The notes beneath the pieces were generated by a model, which searched no databases, was not told where the DNA came from, and saw only the letters and a program-made list of their open reading frames with translations. A stretch of DNA of 64,000 bases from Streptomyces carminius (lineage in GTDB: Bacteria > Actinomycetota > Actinomycetes > Streptomycetales > Streptomycetaceae). Below, one piece after another: positions 8,943-16,994 of this stretch. Each line of letters begins with the position of its first letter. Positions within the stretch are counted from its first letter, which is position 1. The position numbers were made by a program, and so were the translations under genes. The stretch lies in contig NZ_PGGW01000060.1 in NCBI RefSeq assembly GCF_002794255.1, positions 248,001 through 312,000 on the forward strand, in the 5' to 3' direction.

Positions 8943-9386
8943 TCAGCCCAGCGGCCGTACGGCGGAGTCCGCCCCGTACGGCTCGCCCGTCCCGGGCACC
9001 CCGGACCCCCCGGGCGTCCCGTCGGCCAGCCGCCGCACCAGCCGCACCAGCCCGGTGGGGTCGAAAGGCTTGGCCAGGAAGGCGTCCACCCCGGCCACCC
9101 GCATCCGCTCCCCGTCCAGCTCGGACCGGGTGCACGCGCTGATGATCGCCAGCGGGACGTCCCGCGTCCGCTCCCGGGCGCGGAGCCGCTCGGCGGTCCG
9201 CAGACCGTCGAGCCGGGGCATCACGAGGTCAAGGGTGATCACGTCGGGCCGCACCCGCTCCACGATCTCCAGACACTCGGCACCGTCGACCGCGGTCACG
9301 ACCTCGAAGCCTTCGAGTTCGAGGTTGACCCTGATCAGCTGCCGGATGGCCTTGTCGTCGTCCACCACAAGGACCCGGCCGGACAT
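8943..9386 (-). CDS. Single-domain response regulator
   Basis: CheY-like receiver, 147 residues, beginning MSGRVLVVDDDKAIRQL. Acidic pocket DDD near residues 9-11, phosphoacceptor aspartate in ITLDLVMPRLDG at about 54, switch Ser/Thr region IISACT and the conserved lysine in AFLAKPFDP near 107. No output domain; the C-terminal 25 residues are Gly/Pro-rich and probably disordered. No histidine kinase is adjacent. Start is ATG 9386; GTG 9395 is an alternative and neither has a strong ribosome site. Confidence 0.88.
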   Translation of the reverse strand: MSGRVLVVDDDKAIRQLIRVNLELEGFEVVTAVDGAECLEIVERVRPDVITLDLVMPRLDGLRTAERLRARERTRDVPLAIISACTRSELDGERMRVAGVDAFLAKPFDPTGLVRLVRRLADGTPGGSGVPGTGEPYGADSAVRPLG

Positions 9387-9484
9387 GCCAGGCACATCCA
9401 CGAGGGTAGGCCCCCGCCTCCCCCCGCGTCCGGGTTTTCCCTTTTCCGCCCGCACCGCGACCCGCCCCCGCCGCGGGAAACCTG

Positions 9485-9515
9485 TTCCGACCCACCCCCC
9501 GGAAGCTGGTAGTGT
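9485..9515 (+). promoter_or_regulatory. Candidate tRNA-Arg promoter
   Basis: TTCCGA (9485-9490) and TAGTGT (9510-9515) separated by 19 bp, 31 bp before the mature tRNA 5' end. The -10 fits TANNNT; the spacing is slightly long. Confidence 0.4.
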
Positions 9516-9546
9516 TCTACCCGTCGACGCGATCACCGCCGACGAC

Positions 9547-9618
9547 GCCCCCGTAGCTCAGGGGATAGAGCAACGGCCTCCGGAGCCGTGTGCGCAGGTT
9601 CGAATCCTGCCGGGGGCA
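9547..9618 (+). tRNA. tRNA-Arg(CCG)
   Basis: Cloverleaf seen directly: acceptor GCCCCCG pairs with CGGGGGC, anticodon stem ACGGC/GCCGT encloses loop CTCCGGA with anticodon CCG (reads CGG), and the T arm carries GGTTCGAATCC. Discriminator A at 9618; the CCA end is not encoded. tRNA 3' ends are common integration sites and integrase debris follows 0.8-1.8 kb downstream. Confidence 0.97.
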
Positions 9619-9635
9619 CCCTTCATGAGGTGCCA

Positions 9636-9677
9636 GAAGACCCCGCCACCAGCCAGAACGCTGGAAGCGGGGTCTTC
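9636..9677 (+). terminator. tRNA-Arg terminator
   Basis: Stem GAAGACCCCGC (9636-9646) and GCGGGGTCTTC (9667-9677) with an inner CCAGC/GCTGG stem (9649-9653, 9660-9664). Begins 18 nt after the tRNA. Confidence 0.7.
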
Positions 9678-9725
9678 GTACGTGTGCAGGCGGACGCCGC
9701 CAAAGGCAGCCCGATGACAGTGATC

Positions 9726-9745
9726 ACGTAATGACGACGTAATGA
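9726..9745. repeat. Paired 9-bp direct repeats beside the tRNA
   Basis: ACGTAATGA occurs at 9726-9734 and 9737-9745, one helical turn apart, in an AT-rich patch between the tRNA and the integrase remnant. The layout resembles arm-type or Xis sites of integrative elements; the sequence alone does not prove it. Confidence 0.45.
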
Positions 9746-9860
9746 TCTTGGCTGTCTTCCTGCAGGTCAGCGCCCCCGTAGGTCTCCAACCGTCTATGCC
9801 CTGCCGAGCCACAGTGTCACCAAGCCCAGAGCATGGTTGATCTTGTGGTGTCCTGCCCTG

Positions 9861-10328
9861 ATGACTGGTGTTCTCTCGACCCTCATAGCGGTACTGGGAA
9901 CGCTGCTGGGCGCTGTAGTGACCCACTTGTTCCAGCGCACGGCAACCAAGCGCTCCCAAGACTTCACCGCCCAGCAACAACTCCGCTCGGAGCGCATGGC
10001 CGTGTACAGCGACTTCGCCGGGGCAGTGACCGAGTTCCGGCGGGGGCAGCACGACCGTTGGCATCGCAAGAATGAGGACCCCGACAGCACCGCCTGCTTT
10101 GATGCTCGGGTAGAGGCCTACCGCCTCCGCGGTGTCGCGTTGCACGCCCTGTTCCGAGTCCAGCTCATAGCAAGCAGCCAAGCGCTGGTCGACGCAGCAC
10201 AGCACGCATACAAACTGACCTCTGACGCCCATCGAGCCTCCAGCAAAACCGAGCTGAGCACTCTTGGGGAGCAGGCACGGCAAGCGTTGGAAAGCTTCAT
10301 ATCGATGGCATCTTCCGACGTCCGATGA
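9861..10328 (+). CDS. Membrane-anchored hypothetical protein of the integrated element
   Basis: 155 residues from ATG 9861. One N-terminal transmembrane segment (residues about 3-24, VLSTLIAVLGTLLGAVV) followed by a long mainly helical cytoplasmic part, with no enzymatic motif. Its codon usage is less GC-extreme than the core genes. It lies between tRNA-Arg and a convergent integrase remnant, so it is probably cargo of the inserted element. Function unknown. An upstream ATG at 9840 in the same frame is less likely. Confidence 0.6.
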   Translation: MTGVLSTLIAVLGTLLGAVVTHLFQRTATKRSQDFTAQQQLRSERMAVYSDFAGAVTEFRRGQHDRWHRKNEDPDSTACFDARVEAYRLRGVALHALFRVQLIASSQALVDAAQHAYKLTSDAHRASSKTELSTLGEQARQALESFISMASSDVR

Positions 10329-10362
10329 CGCCAGCCCAGGGCTGTCAGCCGTAGAACGCCGA

Positions 10363-10386
10363 GAGCCCCGGATCTCTCCGGGGCTC
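10363..10386. terminator. Hairpin, copy 1 of a duplicated 24-bp unit
   Basis: Perfect 10-bp stem GAGCCCCGGA/TCCGGGGCTC with loop TCTC, between the convergent 155-residue gene and the integrase remnant; probably a bidirectional terminator. An identical 24-bp unit recurs at 11772-11795. Confidence 0.75.
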
Positions 10387-10411
10387 CTCATCGATCATTC
10401 AGCGGACCGTC

Positions 10412-11440
10412 TCACCCTCCCAACTCGCCGTCCTCCTCGCCCAGACCCCTCATGATCCGGTCGTTCATCTCCTGCTCCTGGCCGTCGATGCACTTGGCGT
10501 AGATCTTGAGCAGCACGTCCACCGAGTGGCCCGCACGCGCGGCGACCTCGGGTGCGGGCACGCCGGAGTTGAGCCACTGGGAGACGCCCGCGTGCCGCAG
10601 GTCGTACGGCCGGGCCGCCAGGACCGAGGAGACCTGTGCGGGCACGAGGGCCAGTTCCCGCGCCCGCTTCCACACGCGCGAGTACGAGGAGGCCGCCACG
10701 ACGTTCCCCCGCTCGCTGGAGAACAGCCGCCCGTCCTCCGCCGTGCCGAACTCCTCCAGGTGCTCCCGGAGCATCCGCACCAGCGGCGGCGGAATCGGGA
10801 CGTGACGCACCTCACCCTTACTGCGTTGCTTGAGGCCGCGCCGGTCGTGGGTCTCCCCCGAGTCGGTCCACGCCTTGCCCGCCACCGGGCGCGTCTCCTC
10901 CAGGTCGATCCGGCCCCAGCCCTCTTCCGGAAGGGTGCAGTCCGACTGCCGCAGCCCCAGCGCCTCACCGGGCCGCAGGGCCGCGTAGTACAGGCAGCCG
11001 TAGAAGGCCCGCAGTCGCCGACCGCTGGCCCGATCCCAGCCGCCCACATACGTCACCGCGTTCAGCAGCTCACGCGCCTGCCGGGGATTGACCACGGTCC
11101 GCCGGTCGACTTGCTGCACGGGTTGCTGTCCCCGCTTGCGCCGTACCTTGCCCAGCGGATTGGAGGGCAGCACTTCCAGTTCCACGGCGTATTCGAGGGC
11201 GTTGTACGCCACCGCTCGCCTACGCCGGTACGTCTGGGCAGCCGCGGGCTTGCCGTCGAGCTTCCGCCCCAGGGCGTCGACCAGGGCGTGAACGCGGCTG
11301 GTCTCCGTCAGCTCCGCCATGGGCAGCGACGCCTTCTCGACCCAGCGCACGGCCGCCGCGATCTCCTCGGGCCGCTCCCGCTTCCGCCGGGGCGGAGGCA
11401 GCAGGTACGAGCGCAGCGCGGACCGCAGCACTGCCGGTTC
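10412..11440 (-). pseudogene. 5'-truncated tyrosine site-specific integrase
   Basis: C-terminal catalytic part of a phage-type integrase: box I arginine in YYAALRPGEALGL, the beta-hairpin region (TRPVAGKAW, KGEVRHVPIP), RPYDLRHAGVSQW, ARAGHSVDV and nucleophile tyrosine in LLKIYAKC. Homology starts about AVLRSALRSYL near 11425-11440. Upstream, the same frame runs on to 11554 but there it is merely antisense to a transposase fragment, so the N-terminal arm-binding region is lost. An integrase 100 or more residues longer is expected in the family. The chimeric frame is open, so a hybrid protein could be made, but activity is doubtful. Confidence 0.82.
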
Positions 11441-11444
11441 CGGC

Positions 11445-11711
11445 CGCCCCCGCACCGCCTGGCGCCAAGCGCTGGCCGACCTCGGCGCCACCGGCAAACG
11501 CATCCGCCCGTACCGGCCGCAGACCAATGGCAAGGTCGAGCGCTTCAACCGCACCCTGCTGGAGGAGTGGGCCTACGTCCGGCCCTACACCAGCAACGAC
11601 GAGCGCACCGCCGCCCTGGCCAGCTTTCTGCACGCCTATAACTACCATCGCTGCCACACCGCACTCGGAGGCCAACCCCCGATCAGCCGCGTCAACAACG
11701 CTGCGAGTTAA
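11445..11711 (+). pseudogene. 3' remnant of an IS481-type transposase
   Basis: About 85 C-terminal residues of a DDE transposase: KRIRPYRPQTNGKVERFNRT and EWAYVRPY, then HRCHTALGGQPPISRVNN and stop TAA at 11709. The catalytic glutamate lies in GKVERFNRT. The N-terminal HTH and the first two aspartates are missing. The left end is the junction with the integrase, read in the opposite direction. No terminal inverted repeats were found. Confidence 0.8.
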
Positions 11712-11767
11712 TACGCCTAGGACAGAGCCCGGTTTCGGGCCGCTCGCGGACCAGTCTCCCGAACATG

Positions 11768-11799
11768 CCATGAGCCCCGGATCTCTCCGGGGCTCATGG
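11768..11799. repeat. Hairpin, copy 2 of the 24-bp unit
   Basis: Same core as 10363-10386 (11772-11795 identical), extended by flanking CCAT/ATGG to a perfect 14-bp stem with a TCTC loop. The copies bracket the truncated integrase and transposase tail, pointing to recombination or duplication during decay of the element. Confidence 0.75.
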
Positions 11800-11833
11800 A
11801 CTCAGCGGGCACGGCCCTCGCCGTCTCGCCCCG

Positions 11834-12019
11834 CTACCGGCTCCCTGGCGGTCGGAGGTCACGAACGAGCGCGTAGACGGCGATCAGGAAGATGAGGACC
11901 CCGCCTACTGCCCACAGCACGGACGCCCCTGCCTGGTACTCACCTATGCCGATGACGAGGAACACCGCGCCGACGAGGACGCCGAAGGTTGAAATCAGCG
12001 TACTGATGCGGTTGGCCAC
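11834..12019 (-). CDS. Small two-span membrane protein
   Basis: 61 residues from GTG 12019, with two hydrophobic segments (about residues 10-27 and 32-53) and a basic C-terminus. No recognised family; only a weak GAAG precedes the start. Lies at the edge of the mobile-element scar. Confidence 0.5.
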   Translation of the reverse strand: MANRISTLISTFGVLVGAVFLVIGIGEYQAGASVLWAVGGVLIFLIAVYALVRDLRPPGSR

Positions 12020-12132
12020 GCGTACATCTTCGACGACGGCGACAGGCCCGTACAGACAGGGCCGACCCGTAGCGTTCTACGCTGGGTCGCGAAAGCCGGA
12101 ACCGGCCGGACATGCGAGGAGAGCGAGCGGAC

Positions 12133-12798
12133 GTGGCCGACGAGGTGCGGAAGCCGGCGGACACGCAGCTCCGGCACTGGCAGAACACCTACCGGGCCCA
12201 CCCGGGCATGTACGGTGAGCGGCCCTCGGACCCGGCCGTCCACGCCGCGGGCGTGTTCCGCGCGGCCGGCGCCAGGGACGTGCTGGAGCTGGGAGCCGGC
12301 CATGGCCGCGACGCGGTGTACTTCGCCCGCGAGGGCTTCACCGTCCGGGCCACCGATTTCAGCACCGTCGGGCTTCGGCAGTTGCACGACAGCGCGGAGG
12401 CGCACGGCCTCGGGGACCGCGTCAGCACGGCGGTGCACGACGTGCGTGAGCCGTTGCCGCTGCGGGACGGCTGCGTAGACGCGGTCTTCGCCCACATGCT
12501 GCTGTGCATGGCCCTGTCCACCAAGGAGATTCACGCGGCGGTCGGCGAGATCCGGCGTGTCCTGCAGCCCGGCGGCACCCTCGTCTACACCGTCCGCCAC
12601 ACCGGAGACGCCCACTACGGCTCGGGCCTCGACCACGGCGACGACATCCACGAGCACGCCGGTTTCGCCGTGCACTTCTTCCGCCGTGAGCTGGTCGACG
12701 CCCTGGCCGACGGCTGGCTTCTGAAAGAGGTCCACGCGTTCGAGGAGGGCGAACTGCCCCGCCGATTGTGGCGCGTCACCCAGTCCCTGCCCCGGTGA
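12133..12798 (+). CDS. Class I SAM-dependent methyltransferase
   Basis: 221 residues. SAM-binding motif I is DVLELGAGHGRDAVYFA (about residues 47-63), followed by RATDFS, an acidic motif II (DAVFAHMLL) and VLQPGGTLVYTVRH. The fold is that of a small-molecule methyltransferase; the substrate cannot be read. Start GTG 12133 is preferred because AGGAGAG lies 9 nt upstream; ATG 12112 would overlap that ribosome site. A candidate -10, TACGCT, is at 12078-12083. Confidence 0.88.
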   Translation: MADEVRKPADTQLRHWQNTYRAHPGMYGERPSDPAVHAAGVFRAAGARDVLELGAGHGRDAVYFAREGFTVRATDFSTVGLRQLHDSAEAHGLGDRVSTAVHDVREPLPLRDGCVDAVFAHMLLCMALSTKEIHAAVGEIRRVLQPGGTLVYTVRHTGDAHYGSGLDHGDDIHEHAGFAVHFFRRELVDALADGWLLKEVHAFEEGELPRRLWRVTQSLPR

Positions 12799-12916
12799 CT
12801 CCTTCACCGCTGCCGCCGGCGGACAGCCGTCACGTGATGATCTCGGCGGGGCTTCCCAGGCCCGGCATGCAACCGGGGAATGAGCTGCGCCGCCGTGCCG
12901 ATGTGTCACCCCACGC

Positions 12917-13246
12917 TCAGGGCCACGGCTCGAAACCGTCCGACTGATCCAGATGGAACGGCGATCCGGAACGCTCGGGTGCCCAGCCGCGCGCGAGGGC
13001 GGTACGGATGGCGCATGCGACGTCGCCGGGAAGTACGGGGCCGACGGACATGCCGACCCCGTTGCCGGGATGCGGCTGGTCGGTGGTGACGACGAGCACG
13101 GTTCCCGGCCGGTCGGCGTGTTCGACCGCGTAGGTGCAGGGCGACCAGCACATGCCCTGGTCGTACGTGGGTCTTCCCCGCAGACGCCAGCGGTAGCCGG
13201 TCCCGCCGACCACGATGCGCCGTGCTCCCCTCCGCCTCAGCGCCAT
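12917..13246 (-). CDS. Conserved hypothetical protein of a WhiJ-type locus
   Basis: 109 residues from ATG 13246 behind a strong GAGGAGGAG ribosome site. Starts MALRRRGARRIVVGGTGYRW; tryptophan-rich (RWRLR, CWSPCTYAV), with a C-terminal GWAPERSGSPFHLD motif. No enzymatic residues recognised. It is downstream of and co-oriented with the RsbW-like gene, 146 bp away, so the two may be co-transcribed. Confidence 0.75.
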   Translation of the reverse strand: MALRRRGARRIVVGGTGYRWRLRGRPTYDQGMCWSPCTYAVEHADRPGTVLVVTTDQPHPGNGVGMSVGPVLPGDVACAIRTALARGWAPERSGSPFHLDQSDGFEPWP

Positions 13247-13392
13247 GCTCTCCTCCTCGGACGGAGCAGAGATCCTAACGAACCGCGCCGGGCGGCCTGG
13301 TGGATGGTCCACAGGGAGGAGAACGTCGACGACGAGGCGGCCCTGGCCCGCCCGGCCTGCCGCGTCCCCTCCCTGCCGGCCGCTCCGCCGGG

Positions 13393-13806
13393 TCAGCCGC
13401 CCCGGCGGAGCGAGAGTCCCGCGATCACGGACGTTCCGCACGTGGGGCGGGGGCGGATGGTCCAGGCGGTGGCAAGGCTGTCTACGAGGAGCAGGCCACG
13501 GCCGCTCTCGGAGTCCGCGTCCGGACGGGTCAGCACCGGCCTGCCCGTACCCGGGTCGGAGACGGCGAGCCAGTAGTGCCCGTCGGCCGGCCACAGGACG
13601 AGTTCGATCAGCTCCCCGGCCTCCCGGCGGGTGCCGTGGCGGATGGCGTTGGTGACCAGCTCGGAGGTCAGCAGGCAGAGGTCGTCGCCGAGTTGGGGCC
13701 GAAGGGCCCGCGGCAGCGATGCGGTGACGGCGTGCCGGGCCCGCCGTACGGAGGCGGGGTAGGCGGGGAAGCGCCAGTGGACGGGGACGAGGGGGATCTC
13801 GGGCAT
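13393..13806 (-). CDS. RsbW/AbaA-type ATP-binding regulatory protein
   Basis: 137-residue stand-alone GHKL ATPase of the anti-sigma kinase type. N box SELVTNAIRHG near residue 52, G1 box VSDPGTGRP near 86, G2-like SGRGLLLVDSLA near 104. No sensor or membrane segment. ATG 13806 has GGAG 6 nt upstream. It diverges from a WhiJ-like regulator, the arrangement known from abaA/whiJ-type loci, where such proteins are paired with an XRE-DUF5753 regulator and a small DUF397 protein. Its target is unknown. Confidence 0.85.
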   Translation of the reverse strand: MPEIPLVPVHWRFPAYPASVRRARHAVTASLPRALRPQLGDDLCLLTSELVTNAIRHGTRREAGELIELVLWPADGHYWLAVSDPGTGRPVLTRPDADSESGRGLLLVDSLATAWTIRPRPTCGTSVIAGLSLRRGG

Positions 13807-14057
13807 GGCGAACTCCAATGTTCGGTAAGGGGGTTGGGATCGCCGGTGGCCTGCCGCCCTGGTCGCGTACACACCCGCCCCAGGGCAGGCGGGCATGCTC
13901 GCGCGGTGCGCTTCCGGCATTGCGGTGTGTAGCGTGCGCGATACCGAAGGTAGGGCAGCAGGGGCCATATTTGCCATGCGGTCCGTAACAATGGCCTCGA
14001 TGTGGTGAACTTGTGCTCATGTCCCAGCAGGGACACGCACGGCGCGGAAGGAACGGC
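13807..14057. promoter_or_regulatory. Divergent promoter region of the first WhiJ-type locus
   Basis: 250 bp between divergent starts. AT-rich patch at 13960-13996 includes GGCCAT (13963-13968) and ATGGCC (13991-13996) as an inverted pair, and TTTGCCATGCGG (13970-13981), which is closely related to TTTGCTATGTGG at 16950-16961 near the second locus. These are candidate regulator sites. Confidence 0.45.
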
Positions 14058-14909
14058 ATGCCACCAAGGACGGTCCTCACCCAACGTCAGAAACGTCTGG
14101 GAAGTGAGTTGCGCAGGATGCGCACCGCAGCCGGTGTGTCCGCGGAGTACGCCGCAGGGCTTCTCGGCGTCGACCGCAGCAGGATCTCCAACATGGAGTC
14201 CGGACTACGCGGGATCAGCGTCGAACGGTTGCGCACGCTGGCCTGCAACTGCGACTGCACCGACGAGAGATACGTCAACGCATTGGCCGAGATGGCGGAA
14301 CCGAGCAAAACAGGTTGGTGGGAGCGCTACCGGGGCAGCTTGCCGCAAGGCCTGCTGGACATCTCCGAAACCGAGGCCAACGCGGTGCGTCTGCGAGGCG
14401 CGAACACCGTGCACGTCCCGGGGCTGCTCCAGACATCGGAACATGCCATGGCCGTCTTCCGTGCCGTCATCCCACAGCTTCCCGAACATGAGGTCGCTCT
14501 CCGTCTCGCGCACCGCTCCGAGCGCCAGAAGGTGATCACCGGCGGCAACCCGACCCCGTACGTGGCGGTGATCCACGAAGCGGCGCTTCGTATGCAGTTC
14601 GGCGGACGGGACGTTGCCCAGGCACAGTTGGAGTACCTACTGGAGGTCTCCGAGTGGGACAACGTCACCGTGCTCGTCCTTCCCTTCAGCCACGGCGCCT
14701 TCCCTGGGGCAGGGCACACGGTCGTCTACGCCGAAGGGCCTGTGCAACAGCTCGACACTGTGCAGGTGGACAACTCTCATGGACCTGTCTTCCTGCACGC
14801 CGACGGCCAACTCGCGAAATACCGGGCACAGCTCGATCTGTTGGAAGACCTGACACTCTCCCCGGAGAAGTCCCGGGACTTCATCCACCAGATCGCCCAA
14901 CAGCTATGA
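14058..14909 (+). CDS. WhiJ-like XRE regulator (HTH plus DUF5753)
   Basis: 283 residues. N-terminal XRE helix-turn-helix (about 10-65: AGLLGVDRSRISNMESG), then the DUF5753/Scr1-type ligand domain (about 90-275: VPGLLQTSEHA, LPFSHGAFPGAG, VVYAEGP). Family members include WhiJ, which controls sporulation in S. coelicolor. Start ATG 14058 follows GGAAGGAA. The next gene begins 11 bp after the stop, so they form a two-gene operon. Confidence 0.92.
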   Translation: MPPRTVLTQRQKRLGSELRRMRTAAGVSAEYAAGLLGVDRSRISNMESGLRGISVERLRTLACNCDCTDERYVNALAEMAEPSKTGWWERYRGSLPQGLLDISETEANAVRLRGANTVHVPGLLQTSEHAMAVFRAVIPQLPEHEVALRLAHRSERQKVITGGNPTPYVAVIHEAALRMQFGGRDVAQAQLEYLLEVSEWDNVTVLVLPFSHGAFPGAGHTVVYAEGPVQQLDTVQVDNSHGPVFLHADGQLAKYRAQLDLLEDLTLSPEKSRDFIHQIAQQL

Positions 14910-14920
14910 GGGGAAGCCGG

Positions 14921-15112
14921 ATGGCTGACATCACCTGGGAAGCACCGTTCTGCGGCGAAGGCAGCTCCTGCTTCCGCCTCGGCACCGACGCCGACGGCAA
15001 CGGCTACATAGCCGTCAACGGCCAGGAGGACCACTACCTCACCGACTCCCTCGAAGCCCTGCGCACCCTCATCACCGATATCAAGGCCGGCAAGGCCGAC
15101 CATCTCCTGTAG
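14921..15112 (+). CDS. Small acidic partner of the WhiJ-like regulator
   Basis: 63 residues, beginning MADITWEAPFCGEG and ending in an acidic/helical tail. By position and size it is the DUF397-like small protein that accompanies WhiJ-type regulators, though the sequence is only loosely similar to canonical DUF397. Ribosome site GAGGGGAAG overlaps the preceding stop region, so translation is probably coupled. Confidence 0.75.
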   Translation: MADITWEAPFCGEGSSCFRLGTDADGNGYIAVNGQEDHYLTDSLEALRTLITDIKAGKADHLL

Positions 15113-15333
15113 GACCCGCCGCGCGCGCCACCGCCCGCCGGTACCGTGCACAGCAGTCGGCCGACGGACGCTGTGTCAGGGCCACGCGGGGCGCGCGTGG
15201 CGCAGGCGAGCAGGATCGCGAGGTGTGGCCCGGCCTCCCACGTCGCCGGTCCCCGGCCGTCTTCGGCGGGAGCGGCACACGGCTGCTCGGTAGACTCGGC
15301 CGGCACGAGAGGAACGGCAGCCCGGGGGGTGAC

Positions 15334-16386
15334 ATGGCGGTCGAGCGGGTGTCGGTCGTCGGCGCGGCACAGCCTCTGGACGCACGGGAGATACGGCTGG
15401 CCGACCTGGGATTGCGGGAGCGGGCCGATCTCCAGAAGTGGATCATCGCCGATCCCTCCCTCATCGAGCCGGGTCTCCTCGTCCTGACCGAGGAGTACGA
15501 CAAGTGGGCCACCTCGAACGGGGACAGGGTCCGCGACCGGCTGGACCTGCTGGCCCTCGACTCCGAGGGGCACCTCGTCGTCATCGAGCTCAAACGCGAC
15601 GACGCCCCGGGCGATGTGCACCTGCAGGCCGTCACCTACGCGGCCATGGTGTCCCGTTTCACCGAGGAGGACCTCGCTCGCATCCACGCGGACTTCCTGC
15701 GGCGCTCCGGCCGGGAGTGCGGCATGTCGGAAGCGCTGGAGGCCATCCGGGAGCACTGCGGTGACGAACTGGATGTCGCGCTGCTCAAGCAGCCCCGGCT
15801 CGTGCTGGTCGCCCGGAGCTTTCCGAGCCAGGTCACCTCGTCGGCCGTGTGGCTGAACGAGATGGGAATCGACGTCAAGCTGGTCCAGTTCCGGCTCTGG
15901 GCGGCGGACGGGACGCATGTGATGACCACCTCGGTCCTCTATCCGGTGCCGGGGCTCGAGGAGTTCACCGTGGTCCCCGCCCGCGCCGAGAAGGCCGAGA
16001 CGGCGCAGCGGGCCGCGAACAACGCCCGGAACCGCAGGGCGGTGCTGCGCATCATCGACAACGGCTCGGTCAAGCCCGGCCAGGAACTCCGGTTCCGCTC
16101 CTTCCCGGAGTCCATGGCCTGGAGCAACAGCGACATCGACAGATGGGTCGCCGAGGACTCCAGGCGCGGCCTCGCGACCTGGACCGGTGACCGCAACCGC
16201 CCCCTGCGGTGGGAGTACGACGGTCAGCTCTACGCGCCGACGTCGCTGGTGAAGGAGATGGTCGAGCAGTTGACGGGGAACCGTCCCAGCCACGCCACCG
16301 GCCCCAGGTACTGGGTGGACGCCGACGGGCGGGACCTGGCCGAACTGGCGGACCTCCCCGGTGAGAGCGCGCCCGACGACCGCTGA
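15334..16386 (+). CDS. NucS/DUF91-like PD-(D/E)XK nuclease-domain protein
   Basis: 350 residues. The core has D71, then E85-x-K87 in VVIELKRD, the PD-(D/E)XK metal site as in NucS/EndoMS and DUF91 proteins, preceded by LQKWIIADPSLI. The C-terminal 140 residues (FRSFPESMAWSN, RPLRWEYDGQLYAPTSLVKEM) look like a winged-helix or substrate-recognition domain. It lacks the NucS N-terminal domain, so it is not the mismatch endonuclease. Possibly DNA repair or defence; inferred. ATG 15334 is preceded by GGGGGTGAC. Confidence 0.78.
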   Translation: MAVERVSVVGAAQPLDAREIRLADLGLRERADLQKWIIADPSLIEPGLLVLTEEYDKWATSNGDRVRDRLDLLALDSEGHLVVIELKRDDAPGDVHLQAVTYAAMVSRFTEEDLARIHADFLRRSGRECGMSEALEAIREHCGDELDVALLKQPRLVLVARSFPSQVTSSAVWLNEMGIDVKLVQFRLWAADGTHVMTTSVLYPVPGLEEFTVVPARAEKAETAQRAANNARNRRAVLRIIDNGSVKPGQELRFRSFPESMAWSNSDIDRWVAEDSRRGLATWTGDRNRPLRWEYDGQLYAPTSLVKEMVEQLTGNRPSHATGPRYWVDADGRDLAELADLPGESAPDDR

Positions 16387-16470
16387 TCACCGGCAGCGCC
16401 GCGTCCGTTCCGGTTCCCGTGCGGACACCGTCGGCACCACCGCGGCCGTCGGTTCACACCGCGGCCGCCG

Positions 16471-16641
16471 TCACCGCCGCCTGCACTGCCGGCAGGGCTT
16501 GAGGCCCTGCGCCTCCGCGTCCTCCCTGGGGATCTCCGCCTTCCCCACGGAGGTCTCCGGCTTGCCGTTCAGCGCGGGACAGTCGGGGTCGGTGTGGTAG
16601 GCGTACCGGTACTCCCCCTTGCGTACATGGACGTTTCCCAT
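16471..16641 (-). CDS. Small putative zinc-binding protein
   Basis: 56 residues from ATG 16641 behind GGAGGGAAG. Carries H-x4-C (YHTDPDCP) and C-x2-C (KPCRQC) in an otherwise basic protein, the ligand set of the small metal-binding module found beside some nucleases. Convergent with the nuclease gene, 84 bp away. Function unknown. Confidence 0.7.
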   Translation of the reverse strand: MGNVHVRKGEYRYAYHTDPDCPALNGKPETSVGKAEIPREDAEAQGLKPCRQCRRR

Positions 16642-16994
16642 GGGCACTTCCCTCCGATCGCCGCTCCCGGGAGAAGCCTCACCGCTCGGACCGACACCCA
16701 TTCGACACACCTGCCGGCCTCGTGACGAGCGGGGCCGGTTGAGGGGACAGTCCCTCAGAACGGCTGCCGGTCCTTCCGGCTGCCTCCGGTGCACGGGGCC
16801 CGCGGGGTTTCTCCCGGCAGCGGAACCGCCCCCGGCAGAAACCATTCATCACTTTGCTGAACTGGTTTCACCCGCGCCTCATATGTCGCGCGTCGAGCCA
16901 CGCATGACCGTGTAAGGGGGTTGCCTTGCGGCGGAGCACCATGGAGTATTTTGCTATGTGGCATACGGCCGCATGAGCATCTGGAGGGGAACCG
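16642..16994. promoter_or_regulatory. Intergenic region with AT-rich regulator-site candidate
   Basis: 350 bp between a leftward and a rightward gene. At 16940-16980 is an AT-rich patch containing TTTGCTATGTGG (16950-16961), related to 13970-13981, and an imperfect palindrome CATACGGCCGCATG. Probably the promoter of the small frame at 16995. Confidence 0.4.

Noticed and set aside
10363..11799. 24-bp repeats as IS terminal inverted repeats
   Set aside because: Each is a self-complementary hairpin and neither borders the transposase tail at an IS-like position; terminators fit better.
9600..12100. Right attachment-site copy of the tRNA-Arg 3' end
   Set aside because: Looked for GGTTCGAATCC followed by CGGGGGC downstream; none seen, so no complete element boundary is claimed.
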